In this document: in pieces, positions 30,818 through 43,196 of the stretch
How positions within the stretch are numbered: the first letter of the stretch is position 1
Layout of the letters: the number at the start of each line of letters is the position of its first letter
DNA from: Bretschneidera sinensis
Lineage: Eukaryota; Streptophyta; Magnoliopsida; Brassicales; Akaniaceae
DNA: 64,000 nt
Assembly (NCBI GenBank): GCA_023935145.1
Contig: CM043697.1
Location: 49,052,501 to 49,116,500 of the forward strand
Direction: 5' to 3'
The notes under the pieces: generated by a model
Seen by the model: only the letters and a program-made list of their open reading frames with translations
Told to the model about the DNA's origin: nothing
Database searches by the model: none
Translations under genes and position numbers: made by a program

Positions 30818-31790
30818 GAGAGCTGGCATCGGAAGGAGGACAACTCCTCTAGAAGGTGCTGATACTCTGTGGGCTCCATGTCTGGCTGGTCCTTCTCTTA
30901 AATAGGGCTCTCTATGGGATGCTCGGTGTCCATAGGATCATCCATCATAGGCTCAGCAGTAGGGATATGCACCGGGGGTCCTCGGGGCATATAAGACTAA
31001 CTCAGGCTCCACTGAGCCCTCCCAAAGGAGGGGTAGTCGCTGACTGGTATGTCGATAGAGGAGCTCTTGATCCCCTTCTTCTTGAAGATGTGGCTGAGTA
31101 GGAAAGGAAAGGGTAGCCCCCATGCATTAGCCGTGGAGGTCTGACAGCTGTGCACATGGTCCCAAAACTTGTGTAGCTGGCTCCATATGACGGATGGTAT
31201 GGAGTACCAGTGACCATGAACTGATCCCTCCTCTGAGTCTTATGCCCCAAGGGGCACACATTGCACTGGAGGATGGAGTCTACGAGCCACAGGTGGGGAG
31301 ACAACTTCGACCAGCTCCCCTCATTATTGTGCCGGTTCGCATACTAGCCCGCACACATATCCTCGTTGATGTGGGATAGGGGAAACGGGTCTGGCTGCTC
31401 CTCTATATGGCTGTCCTTTGGAGGGGACTCATCATAGTAGTGGAGGGCAATGGCAATGGCAGCAGTGGTCAACTCTATGAATCTGCCCTAGACTAAAGAG
31501 GATAGGATCTTTGGGCGAGTGCAGTCATAGGTCAGGTTCTCGTAGAAGCTGACAACGAATCTAGTGTAGGCTTCCGAGCAGACTGGCTTGAACAGCCGCT
31601 TGAAACCTCGGGCCTTGGACTCTTGGACCGCCCATCTCGTGGCGTCGAAGCTCTTGAAGTCTTCATTTATGTTGAATGTAGTCTCAAACAGTATTTGACG
31701 TTGTTTGAAACTATGTCGAGTGGATTGGGAGCGGCTACTGGAGGCTTAGGAACTGGAGGCCATTTGCTTAGGCATGATAGTGCAGCTTCT
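30818..31790 (-). pseudogene. Extra ORF remnant of C
   Basis: The minus-strand translation matches the extra ORF of E through about two-thirds of its length, for example HLWLVDSILQCNVCPLGHKTQRRDQ (shown in pieces across 31225-31304) and the SIPS-type block near 31195. The frame is broken by indels and stops, with the longest open piece 100 codons. A deletion near 31215 removes about 30 bases seen in E and B. E cuts it at 30818. Confidence 0.75.
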
Positions 31791-32613
31791 GGTGTAAGTG
31801 CGCTCGATCACAGTTGAATGTGCGCTCGATCACACTGAGTGATGTGCACTCGATCACAAAGGCCTAGCGCTTGATCGCACTCGTTTAGGCAATTTGTCAA
31901 ACAATTTCTGTGCGATAGAAACTTGAAGCTGTAGAAATCACATGAACTCGATCCCAACCTCTTGTAAACATGAAACAACACAACCAAAACACAAGGTGAA
32001 TACATAATAGAAGGAAATTATAAATCAAGAACCGTGTGTAATGGTGTGTAACTACTTTGAAACAAAAATGGATATACCTTGTGTACTTAGGAGGGGAGTG
32101 GTTGTGCAATGGGGAAGGAGGAGATGTTGTGTTGGTGGTAGGGCTGTTTACGGTGGTAAGGTGGTGATGGTGTGGAGTTCCAGAGGTGAGAGGGAGGTTT
32201 GAAGCAAATTTTGTGTAAGTACGACAGACAGGAATAGGAAGTGCACTGGAGCGTAAGGTGAGGAAAATAGGTTTGTGAGTGAAGTGTGAATAAAAACCCT
32301 CACGTGCCTTCTCTGCCTCGAGTGTGCTCGGGCGCATGGTGAAGTGTGCTTGACGTCACTTGTGGGGGGGTTGTGCACTCGCGCGCTCTAGAGAGCAAGG
32401 TGAAGGTGCGCTTGAGCACACTGTGTGGTGCGCTCGAGCGCAAAGCAGCATGTATAGAAAATTAAAACTTACCAAGACGGAAATAATAAATTTAGAACGA
32501 TACAACCATACCGTATTTTAGTGGCCTCAGTACCACTAACCTGATAGAGGCGCTTGAGCTATAGGTTTGTGAAAGTGGGAATTGCTCAAGCGCTCTCTAT
32601 AGTAGCTTCAGTG
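31791..32613. other. Spacer of C with motif clusters
   Basis: This is non-coding DNA with degenerate CpG-rich motif copies at about 31797-31885 and 32318-32445, the same two positions as in E. Short ORFs across it (146 and 76 codons, minus) are shadow frames without motifs. Confidence 0.6.
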
Positions 32614-35157
32614 CTACTCTTTTTGAAGGGGGCACTTAGAGCCCTCCCCATGGGGTTCAAGTGCCCTCGACAGCTGCTTTATCTCTAATTGCTGTGCCTG
32701 GACAATAAAAGTAGTATTAGTAGGCTTAGGAGGTTCAACTAGAGGAATAATCTTACTTGGATGCTTTGGTGCGGCCTTAAGGGGGTGCATAGCTTTATTG
32801 ATGTCCTTAATCACATCGTCATTCTCTGGCTCAATATCAAATCTTGTGACACTATGGTTGAGGGTGGTCTCCAATGGATCAATGTGATGGACCTGAGAAA
32901 CTTGCTCAACAACACCTTGCATTAAGCTTACATTAGAACATTCATTATCATCTTTGGTTGATTTTAATGTATTAAATATTTTGAATTTTATCTCCTCATC
33001 ATTTCCCTTCATAGTGATAATGCCCTTTTTTACACTAATATTTATGTCAGCAGTTATCATAAAGGGTCTTCCTAAGATGATGGGTATAGGTAATGGTATA
33101 GTACATTCTTCAATATCTAATACAACAAAATCAGCAGGTAAAATAAATTTACCTATTTTTACCAAAACATCCTCGAGAATACCTCTCGGTCGTTTGATGC
33201 TTCTGTCATCCAGTTGCAAAGTGATGGAGGTTGGTTAAGCTCCCCCAACCCTAGTGTCTCGAATACACTATATGGCAGCAGATTGACACTCGCCCCTAGA
33301 TCCAATAGTGCATGCACGAATAGCTGATCACCTAACCTGCAAGGAATAGTAAAACTACCCAGATCTTTTAGCTTGGGGGTTAGTTTTCTTAGTAGCACAG
33401 CACTTACCTCTTCAGTCAAGGCTACGGTCTCATACTTCTAAAATTTCCTTTTGTTAGTGCAACAATCTTTGAAAAATTTAGCATATGAAGGAATTTGTTT
33501 AATTGCATCTAATAAAGGAATGTTTATTTCCACTTTTCTCAAAGTTTCGAAAATGTTAATTAGTTTATTCTCTTTCTTAGGCTTTACTAACCTTTGAGGG
33601 GAGGGTGGAGGTGCATTCACCTTCTCCATCTCACTTACCTTAGATGTGGATGATCACTACCTATGATCTTACCATTTCTTAAAGTTGTCACAGCGTTCAA
33701 TTGCTGATATCCTCTTGGATTAGGTAGTGGTTGGGCTAGAAGCTCTCCTTGCTTTCTGCTACTTAGTTCCTTGGTCAATTGCCCCATTTGTACCTCTAGC
33801 CCTTAAATGGCTTGTTCATATTTTGCAGTGGTTTGTCTCATCTTAGTCTGAAATTGTCTTGTTTCTACCATGAACTGTTCTTGTGAATTCATCAGCTGTT
33901 GGTGTTGGGATACCAACTGTTGTTGCTGAGTTGCTAGTTGCCTCACAAGACTCTCGAGGTCATTTTTCTTTGTTTCGAGAACTGAGTGGGCTACTGGTTG
34001 GGAGTTCATTTGTTGTCCTTGACTGTTCTGATTGTTACTCCAAGAAATGTTTGGGTGATTCTGCCATCTCGGGTTGTAGGTGTTTGCATACGGATTGTTC
34101 TTTGGCGGATAGTTGTTTGGTCTTACAAAGTTTTCTTGTTCGGGGTCTATAGATGAATACAAGGGATATATCTCAGTATTATGATCAAATTGGGAACATA
34201 TCGTACATACCTGGAGTGGTGTAGCTGGTGGATTAGGTGATGCATTCTGAGCAGCCATGGCTTTAACTAGCAGATCTAGTTTTCTCTCCACAGCAGCTAT
34301 TTAGGTAGAAGATCCTCCATTTAGGTTCACCTCATACATACCTTTGCTCTTGGTTCCATGTCTACCTCGATAAGAGAACTGCTGAGTATGTTCACTTAAG
34401 GTCTCGAAGAGCTTCATGGATTCTTCGTTGCTTTTCTCCATCAGCACTCCTCCACAACCTGAATCCACAACATTTTTATTAGTATCACTTAAACCCTCAT
34501 AAAAAGCTTGTACCAGTTCATTCTGAGGTAGGTTGTGATGTGGGTATTTGAGTAGCAGTTTGTTAAAATGTCCCCATGCCTCAAAGAATAGGTCTCCATC
34601 CTTTTGTTAGAAAGGCTGAATCTTCTTCCTCATTTGCCTCGTCTTTTGGGTTGGGAAAAATTTTCTTAGGAATTTGCTGGCCAACTCCTCCCAAGTGTGG
34701 ATAGAAACTGCAGGCAATGAATTGTACCACAGTTTAGCATTATCTTTTAAGGAAAAAGGGAAAAGAATTAACCTAATTCCTTCTTGGTCTAAGCCTCAGA
34801 TGTGCTAGAACTTGCAGAGATCGAAGAACTCTCGAAGGTGTAGGTGTGGATCCTCATTAGGTGTACCCCTAAAGTGAGTCAATGAATTAAGTATTTGCGG
34901 AGATATGTAGTAGTTGCCTTCCACCTCAGGTTGATAAGCAATGCAAGATGGTTGGTCCAGGTTCCATTGGATGAAGGATTGCTTCATTGGTCTTCACTCA
35001 GGTAGTTGTTGATTTTTGATCTGTTCCACCATTGGTGCTTCTTCCTCAATCTTTTCCTCTACCTCTTCTGAGTTGTCTCCAAGCCTTTGTCGGATGATCA
35101 GCTCAAGCTCGGTATCGAGGGGAAAGAACATTGGATGTCTGGATCGAAGCTAGTGCA
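32614..35157 (-). pseudogene. Gag-protease pseudogene of C (no RT)
   Basis: The minus-strand gag starts at the ATG at 35157, but its third codon is a stop. Gag domain pieces lie at 34805-34987, then a zinc-knuckle region (CTICSQFDHNTEIC near 34220) and a Q-rich linker (33803-34291). The protease lead-in is at 33438-33629, and the protease is at 33159-33419 with DLGASVNLLPY. A frameshift near 33230 leads into 32614-33219. The frame ends after IKQLS with a short tail (ALEPHGEGSKCPLQKE) that resembles the last residues of E pol, so RT, RNase H and integrase have been deleted between those points. Many stops; inactive. Confidence 0.85.
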
Positions 35158-35449
35158 TGAATCGGTAACAATTACTTCAGTGCAGTAGTTCAACACTACT
35201 GCTCGAGTAACCTTTTGCCTCAAGTGCACTCGATCGCACAGGGGTGTGCGCTCGATCGCAAGTGGTACAGAGGGTTCTGCTGGAGTGCCTAAAATAGAAA
35301 ACAAAAAGGAAATAGATTAGGTTTTGGATGAAACAAAAAAAATAAAAGTAAAAACTGAAACTGAAAATTTTGAGATTTTTGATAGAATAAATAATAAAAA
35401 TAAAAATTACTAACTAAACGAAAATAATTCTAGAAAGAAATTTAGTGCA

Positions 35450-35468
35450 ATCTCCGGCAACGGCGCCA
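35450..35468 (-). other. Primer-binding site of C
   Basis: The minus-strand sequence TGGCGCCGTTGCCGGAGAT is the tRNA-Asp-type site with one change. It lies six bases from the LTR end at 35475. Confidence 0.8.
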
Positions 35469-35474
35469 AAAACT

Positions 35475-36731
35475 TGTTGAACATTTATCTACCTAGATAA
35501 ATAAGCAAATAATTTTACTTGCAAGTACACAATGTCAATAGTAGCATAGTGTGCAAGTGCGAGATCATCTCCACAGGGATTGGTGAATTTCGATTTAGAA
35601 TTAGTTTCTCAATATAAAAAGATAGAAATAAATTTTGAGTGTGAATTAATAATAATAAGAACATAGGGCTTTGATATCCACCACTAATCATAATTTCCTA
35701 ATAAGTGAAGTGCCAATGCTATGGCCCTATTATGAATACCTAATGGTTGTCAACCTAAGGGCTTGGTTCACTCTTTAGGCTATTGATCTCCTTAAGCAAT
35801 GAGTTAGACATGGTGTTTTCTCTTTTCTCTCTTAAGGGATTCAGCATGGTGTATACTGAGTTATTCCTTAAGAGAGCATAAGGTCTGTGGAAATCGATAA
35901 TCACATTGGACCTAGGGCTTGGTCCGCTCCCAATTTCCCATGTTGATTAACCCAAGAATCCGGCGTGGATTTCTTTTGTTACTATTGTTAGACCTAGGAC
36001 TCGGTCATCCAAATTGATCTAACTAACTGATCCATACCACATGCATACGTTGATCAAACACACACATATGAGGAATTTAAATAAAAACAAGCATTAATCA
36101 ATTAAAGCATTATAACATGGCTATTTGCAAAGTATATATAGGAAAGCATAATTAGGGCTTCAGTCGAGCCCTGTTAGGAAGTTAGTTACACATGCTAAGT
36201 AAACTAAACATCATAACCATAACTAAACTAGAACAGAAAAATAAAACCCGAAGAATACTAAGGAGACGAGTCGTCAATTCCTCTCCAAAGCTTACAGCTT
36301 CAAGCTTCAATCCAAAAGTATGTTTTCTATGTTTTATAAGACTATATATAGGGCTCTAAGAGTGCCTCAAAACCTTAATTTTCAATTTAAGGTCTGGAGA
36401 CTTCTTTCCAAATCTGGCTCTACCATCTTTGGTGCTTGTGCGCTCGATCGTATGGGTCTGTGCTCGAGCGCATGTGTGCACTCGAGCCTTCTAAGTGTGC
36501 GCTTGAGTGCCTGTGCGCTTGATCACAAGAGACATGCGCTTGAGCGCACCTTACGGGTTTGCAGATCTTCAATTTTTATTCTTTAGAGCTCCAAAATGTC
36601 ATCTTTTCGTCAAAGCTCTATGAAAAACACAGAAAATACGAAAGTGAAGTAGAATCTACTAAAATATATAAACAAAGAGCCTAACAAGTGTAAATTAAGG
36701 GTCTTAAATATAACTATTTAAGCACTTATCA
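35475..36731 (-). repeat. 5' LTR of element C
   Basis: This 1,257-bp LTR starts TGATAAGTGCTT at 36731 and ends TTCAACA at 35475. It is closest to the LTR of B. Its motif cluster lies at 36438-36550 and is strongly degenerate. Some R-U5 hairpins are weakened: H4 at about 35754-35779 has one mismatch and H3 has lost one arm. Confidence 0.9.
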
Positions 36732-37740
36732 TTAACCACACAATTCAGAACACTTTATCCGACTTACCAATATAATGCCTCAAAATTTCAATGGTTAATC
36801 AATAAGCCTCGGTGTTGAAGCTCCTTTCTTCTGAGTGTGGTATGGCAACTTGTCTTGCTTAAACTATTGAATCTTCCTTCTTTCGAATAAAAACTGAAAA
36901 CTAAATTAAACAAAAATTGATATTTTCTTTTCTTTTATTTTTTTCTCTTTTCTCTCTCTCTTTTTTATTTTAGAGAATTACAATATAAATAAATAAGTTG
37001 ATAGAAAAATGATATATTTTTTCTTTTCTATTTTTTTTTTAAAGAATTACAATATAAATAAATAAGCTGATAGAAGAAGAATCATTCCTAAGATATTGTC
37101 GACGATTAAAATTCTGCGCAAATGTCAATGATGGATTCGAAGGATTCGACGACTAACCAAATCATTTCTCCACATGTGAGCTAAGCCAAACAAAGCATCT
37201 TGAATAGTGATAAAACCAATTTAAGTAGGCAATCAAAGTTCAAAATGCTAACTTTCTCAGACTCTCCACTCAATAAAAACAAATGCACTTCAAAAATAGT
37301 TAAAAACCAAAGATTATATGCATCACTCTCTAAACAATCCACAAAGCTTAGAATGTGCACAGAAATGAGTTTCCAGAAAATAGTTAGTGTTAATCAAGAT
37401 AGTGTCAATGGACCTTGATGAAAACAGAGTTGTAATCATGCATTAATAGTTCACAAAATCGCGAAATCTCATAAACATGCCATGATAATTTCACACAAAA
37501 CAGTATATAACAAGCATGCATATGCTACCACCTCCAACCAGAATGTGACAGTGTTCTCACAGTCACCAAAAGATAAGAAAATCATACCGATGGGAGAGAG
37601 GAACTCCAATAACGTAGCGTAGGTAAACTTGTATCACACAAAACAAAACATAAAAGCAAACAAAGCAAAACAAAAGAAACTAAACTAGAAAGTAGTAAAA
37701 TATAATATAGATAGAAGTACCGAACATCAATCAAAGTAGA
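36732..37740. other. 3' non-coding part of D
   Basis: No gene is supported. A roughly 75-bp direct duplication lies at about 36968-37070: both units contain GAATTACAATATAAATAAAT followed by AAG(T/C)TGATAGAA, separated by a T/C-rich run. The 72-codon plus-strand ORF at 37200-37418 has no motif. Confidence 0.5.
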
Positions 37741-40700
37741 CAGGGGTAACCAGAGAGATCTCCTCTGGTTCCTCTACTTTCTCCACATAGTACTTCAGAC
37801 GTTGCCCATTCACTCAAAATACTCTCCCATCTTTTGGATCTTCTATCTCAACCAAACCATTGGGAAAGACTTGCTTAACCACGAACGGGCCGATCTATCT
37901 CGATTTTAGCTTGTAGGGATGAAGGTGAAGGCTCGAGTCATAGAAATGGACTTGTTGATTAGGTATAAAATGCTTTCTCGGAATTTACTTGTCATAAGCT
38001 GCCTTCATCTTTGCCTTATAGATTCTTGAGTGGTCGTAGGCACCATTCCGCAACTCTTCAATCTTAGCCAACTGAAGCTTCTTATGAATTCCTGCATCAT
38101 TAAGATCAAAGTTAATGCTCTTTACAGCCCAATAAGCATGATGTTCTAACTCAACTGGTAGATGGCAAGCTTTTCCATAGACAAGTCAGTACGGTAAGCC
38201 CAAAGAGTGTCGGTAAGGCATAAAGACCAATCCTTTCTATTCGGGTTCACTATCTTCTCTAATATTTTCTTCACCTCTGGGTGGCCAATTCAGCCTGGCC
38301 ATTCGTCTATGGGTGGTAGGAGTTAGCGACCTTGTGGTGCATTCCATACCTACGCATCAAAGCCTCAAAAGAACGATTACAGAAATGAGTACTTTGATCA
38401 CTAATCATAGCCTGAAGCGTGCCAAATCTGGAGAAAATGTTTTCCTTAAGAAATTTGACAATAGTGTTGTTGTTGTTGTTTCAGCACGCCACAGCCTAAA
38501 CTAATTTGGACATGTAGTCCACTGCAAGCAAGATATATAGATACCCAAAGGAAGGTGGAAAGGGTCCCATAAAATCGATCCCCCAACAATCAAATATTTC
38601 AATGACAAGAATTAGGTTAAGGGGCATCATATGCCTTCAAGACAAAGCACCAAGCTTTTGGCATATATCACAATAACGACAAAAATTGTTAGTGTCTTTA
38701 AATAGAGAAGGCCAATATAATCCAGACTGTAGAATTTTTTCAGCAGTCTTTTTCATAGAAAAGTGACCACCACAAACTGAACTATGACAAAAGTGTAAGA
38801 CACTATCAATCTCAACTATAGGGATGCACTGCCTCATAATTTGGCCAGCGCAATACCTATAAAGATAAGGGTCATCCCAATAGAAATTTCTTACCTTGAC
38901 CAAAATTTTTGGCTTATCTTGTGCGCTCCACGTGGATGGCGTTTAGCCGAAAACCAAGTAATTTACAATGTGCGCATATTATGGTACTTGGCTTACGGCG
39001 AACAAATGTTCATCAGGGAAGTCGTCTTAAATGGGTGGCCCATCGGTAGACTCATTGAACTCCAGGCGAGACAAGTGATCTGCCACCACATTCTCCACCC
39101 CTTTCTTATCCTTAATTGTTAAATCAAATTCCTACAAGAGTGAAATCCACCTAATCAATCTTGCCTTAGCATCCTTCTTTGAAAAAAGGTACTTAAGGGT
39201 TGCATGGTCAGTAAAAACAGTGATAAGTGTACCAATCAGATAAGCACGAAATTTATCTAAGGCAAAGACTACCACTAGCAATTCTTTTTTCAGTAGTGAA
39301 ATAATTCATTTATGCATTATTAAGAGTTCTACTAGCGTAGTATACAACAAAGGGCTTCCCCTCCCTTCGTTGTCCTAAAACAGTCCCCACCGCATAATTA
39401 CTTGTGTCACACATAATTTCAAATAGTAAATTCCAATCCGGTGACTGCAAGATGGGGGTGGATGTAAGCCCATCAATGAGTGTTCGAAAAGTGTCCTCAC
39501 ACTCTTATGTCCAATTGAACATGGCTTCCTTATCTAAAAGGTTACACAATGGTCTAGATATAGCATAGAAACTTTGTATAAACCTCCTGTAAAAACTGGT
39601 ATGCCCAAGAAAGGATTTAACATCCTTAACAGTTTTAGGTGTGGAAAATTTAGAGATCAACTTTATTTTCGATTTATCCACTTCGATCCCTTTTTCGGAA
39701 ATTATGTGCCCCAAAACTAGTCCAGAGGGAACCATGATATGATATTTTTCCCAATTAAGCACAATACATTTTTCTTCACATCTACTCAAAACAGCTTGTC
39801 AATGGAGTAGGCATTAATCAAAAGAATCGCTAAACACAATCAAATCATCCATAAAGAGTTTCATAAATTTTTCGACCATATCACTAAATATACTCATAAT
39901 GCATCTTTGAAATGTAGTAGGTGCATTATATAGTGCCGGAATGCATAAGTACCAAATGGGCATGTGAATGTAGTCTTATCCTGATCTTTTAATGCAATCT
40001 CTATCTGATAATATCCCGAATACCCGTCTAAAAGCAATAGAAGGGATAACCAGCTACATGTTCTAAGATTTGGTCTAAAAATAGAAATTTAAAGTGATCC
40101 TTGTAGGTGATGGAATTAAGTTTTATATAGTCTATGAACATGCACCACCCTATCACTACCTTGGTAGGAACAGGCATCCCCTCCGTGTTGGTTACTATAG
40201 TTACCCCGACTTTTTAGGTACTACTTGAGTCGGGCTAACCCACTTACTATTAGAGATGGGGTAAATGATACCCGCATCTAATAACTTTAAAACTTCCTTT
40301 TTCATGACTTCTTTCATAGTGAGGTTAAGTCATTGTTGGAGGTCTCTACAGGGGTTAGCTCATTCCTCTAAATGGATCCTATGGGAACATATCAAGGGGC
40401 TAATATCCTTAATGTCAGCAATTGTCCATATTAATACAGATTTGTGCTCACTTAACATGTCAATCAATTTCTTTTCTTGTCAATCACTAAGTACAAATGA
40501 AATAATAACAGGAAAGGTATTACCTGGTCCCAAGAATGCATGTTTGAGTCCCTCAGGTAGCGTTGCTAAGTTGACCTTTGGGGTCTCTTTAGTAGATGAC
40601 TTCGGTCTCTCTCCGTCTCTTGGTAACTCCTCGAAGCTTAGTTGCCATTTCTATTCTCCTTTATTCTTTGTCCCTGAAATAGTACAAACATCGAAAAAAT

Positions 40701-41352
40701 TGTTAGGAGAAAGTGAACTCTCAGAATCAGAAATATAAAGGAGATATTCTAAAGATTCTGAATTTTTGCTCATGAGAGCATCATCTAGGGTCAGTGTGTC
40801 TATCATATAAGTATGATAGCAATCATCATCATCATCATGTAGTTGTCTTTCGATGTTGAAAATATTGACCTCTAGAGTCATGTTCCCAAAAGACAGCTTC
40901 ATTAAACTGTTCCTACAATTAATAGGAGCATTAGAGGTGGCCACGAAAGGTCTTCCTAAAATGATTGGAACTTTAGACTACATATATGCCACAAAACAAG
41001 TATCCAGAATGAGAAAATCAATAGGATAGTAGAACTTATCTATCTGTATCATTACATCTTTGACTATCCCCTTTGGTTACTTAATCGACCGGTCGGCCAA
41101 CTGTAGTACCACTGATGTGGTTTTAATCTCTCCTAGACCCAGTTGCAAGTAGACAGTGTAAGGCATTAGGTTCACACTGGCTCCTAAATCTAGCAAAGCT
41201 TGATCGATCTTATGAGTCTCAATTTGAAAGGTGATCGTAGGACACTCTAGGTCTTTATATTTGGGCGGTGTCTTTTGCTCAATCACCGCTCTCATTTGCT
41301 CAGTCAAGAAGGTCAAGAACAAAATCTTCTTGACTTGATGCTTCCTTTGCAT
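37741..41352 (-). pseudogene. Pol pseudogene of D
   Basis: Decayed pieces follow in order on the minus strand: protease at 41077-41352 (DLGASVNLMPY, QLADRSIK); linker at 40651-40944; RT, with its start near 40270 and later part at 39505-39789 (VLNWEKYHIMV, HIISEKGIEVDKSK, SFLGHTSFYRRFI); RNase H around 39130-39480; integrase zinc region at 38637-38903 (CGGHFSMKKTAEKILQSG, CRYCDICQ); integrase core around 38290-38620; and the C-terminal NGQRLKYYVEKVEEPEE-type tail near 37745-37810. There are many stops and frameshifts. This is an old copy that cannot supply enzymes. Confidence 0.85.
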
Positions 41353-43018
41353 TGGTTAATACATGTTTAATCACATGAAGCAAATACAAGTTAATCTTAG
41401 CTTGTTTCAAATGTTTTCAGATCTTACCTTGTATTTTTGGATTTTTTTCCTTTTGGTCGGAGTGCTTGGGGAAAAAGGACTTGAACTAGAAAATTTTCAT
41501 TTGGCTTATTCTTGGAGGAGTTCTTCTCGGTGCTCGGAAAGGTGCTCGTGTTCGTCGGCTGACTTGGTCCATCTAACACCTTACCACTCCGAGTAGTTAT
41601 GGCATTGACCTTTGTGATGTTTTGTGAATCTAAAGTAGAGGTTTGTGCCAGATGTTGCCCCCTTGGATTTGATTAAGGTTGAGATGGGAATTTGCCTCGC
41701 TCTTGCACTACGAGAGAACTTGTTAGCTTAGTTATTTGACTTTTAATTTCCTTGTTCTCTTCCGTTACCTGTGTTACAGCAGTTTCCAATCTCTAAATAA
41801 TTTTACTTTGTAACTCCATAAATGAGTTTAATTTTCCTCTAAATGGATTCTATTAGGTTGCACATTGCATAAGGTTATAGGGTATAATACAGGTGGTTTT
41901 GCATGTGCATGTGTAGGTTGGTTTGAGTTGGACCTCCAGCTAAAGTTTGGGTGGCTACTCCAACCGGGATTATATGTATTGGAGAAAGGATTATGAGGTT
42001 TCCTATAAATCCCTAAGGCGTTACATTGTTCATCAAAAACCCCTCTCATCTTTGCAAAAGTCGGGCAATCCTGAGCTAAGTGTTCCACTCCCTCATAGAC
42101 AAAACAAGTACCTTATGACTTGACTCTTGCAACAATATGCGTGAGTCTACCATCTTGGGTCTTAAGTGCCTCTAACTCTCGAGTTACTCGCTTTGATTTG
42201 GCTTTCATGCTATCCTCTTCCCTAAGTTGGTAGATCCCAGCTGATCTTGCTCTATTTATGCTTTTAACAGCATTGGGCCCCGTCCAAGTGTAGGCCTTCT
42301 TAGCCAAGTCATTCAGATACTCATATCAGGGTCCTTTTGCATAAAGTCCCGGTTGCATATCATCTCTATGAATTGACGCTCTCTACTCGTAAGTCCCTCG
42401 TAAAAATGACTAACTACACATCGTACCCATGGTGTGGAAACATATTTAACAAATCCTTATACCTCTCCCATGCCTGATATAATGTCTTGTTATCCTTTTG
42501 GGTAAAGGTTGAAATTTGTCTTTTCAGACCATTGGTTTGTGAAGCGGGAAGTAGTTATTGAAAAATACTTGCGTCATTTCTTCCCGTTAACGTATAGACC
42601 TCAACCATAAAGAGTATAGCCAATTCTTTGCTTTGTCCTTCAAAGAAAAAGGAAAAAATGTCAGTTTAACCAAGTTAATAGCTTCAGGTCTACCATGAAA
42701 CGTGGCCACCACTTCCTCAAATTCCCTAATATGAATATAAGGGTTTTCACTTTCTAAACCGTGGAAGGTGGGTATCAATGCTATCATGCCCGACTTGAAA
42801 TCTATATGTGGTGTGTTTGGTGGAAACATGATGCATGATGGTGTAGATGTGCATGTGGGATGAAGGTAGCCTTTTAGGGTCCTAACGAGGTCATCTCCGT
42901 GATAGCTCATGGTGTTAGAGCTTGTGTTTGAACCCGTTTCACTCCTAATGTAATTTAGTGGGCATTCTAACTGAAGGATTGTAACCAATCTACCATGTTC
43001 GTCTCCAACCCAACACAT
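41353..43018 (-). pseudogene. Gag pseudogene of D
   Basis: The N-terminal gag domain is at 42587-43018 (ALIPTFHGLESENPYIHIREF, given here in part: HGLESENPYIHIREFEE; then LTFFPFSLKDKAKNWLYSL). A middle part is at 42113-42307, and a knuckle-like and NPGWSSHPNFSW region at 41828-42088. The last block is shared in form with A and E gag (NPGW-HPN-SW), which shows a common lineage. Frames are disrupted between the pieces. Confidence 0.8.
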
Positions 43019-43172
43019 ATACCACCAACACTCTCTCTTTTATTTATTTAATTATTAATTCATTTTTGAATAAAAGAAAACTGAAAAAATAAACTAAATC
43101 TAGAATTAAAAAGAAACTAAAAGAAAGAGTTCGGAAAGATAGTACCCGAAAACCTCTCTGTAGACTGACACT

Positions 43173-43191
43173 CTCCCTGGCAACGGTGCCA
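43173..43191 (-). other. Primer-binding site of D
   Basis: The minus strand reads TGGCACCGTTGCCAGGGAG, a tRNA-Asp-like site with changes relative to that of E, placed five bases from the LTR end. Confidence 0.7.
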
Positions 43192-43196
43192 AAATA

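Larger units (their letters stand above)
30818..36731 (-). mobile_element. Gypsy element C, 5' portion (interrupted by E)
   Basis: This is an older minus-strand Athila-like element, 5,914 bp here plus 237 bp at 18913-19149. It has a 5' LTR, primer site, broken gag-protease, a spacer and an extra-ORF remnant. No RT, RNase H or integrase sequence lies between protease and spacer. E inserted in its extra ORF; B inserted just downstream of that ORF. Its own 3' LTR is missing. Its 5' LTR abuts element D at 36732, so C inserted into D. Confidence 0.9.
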
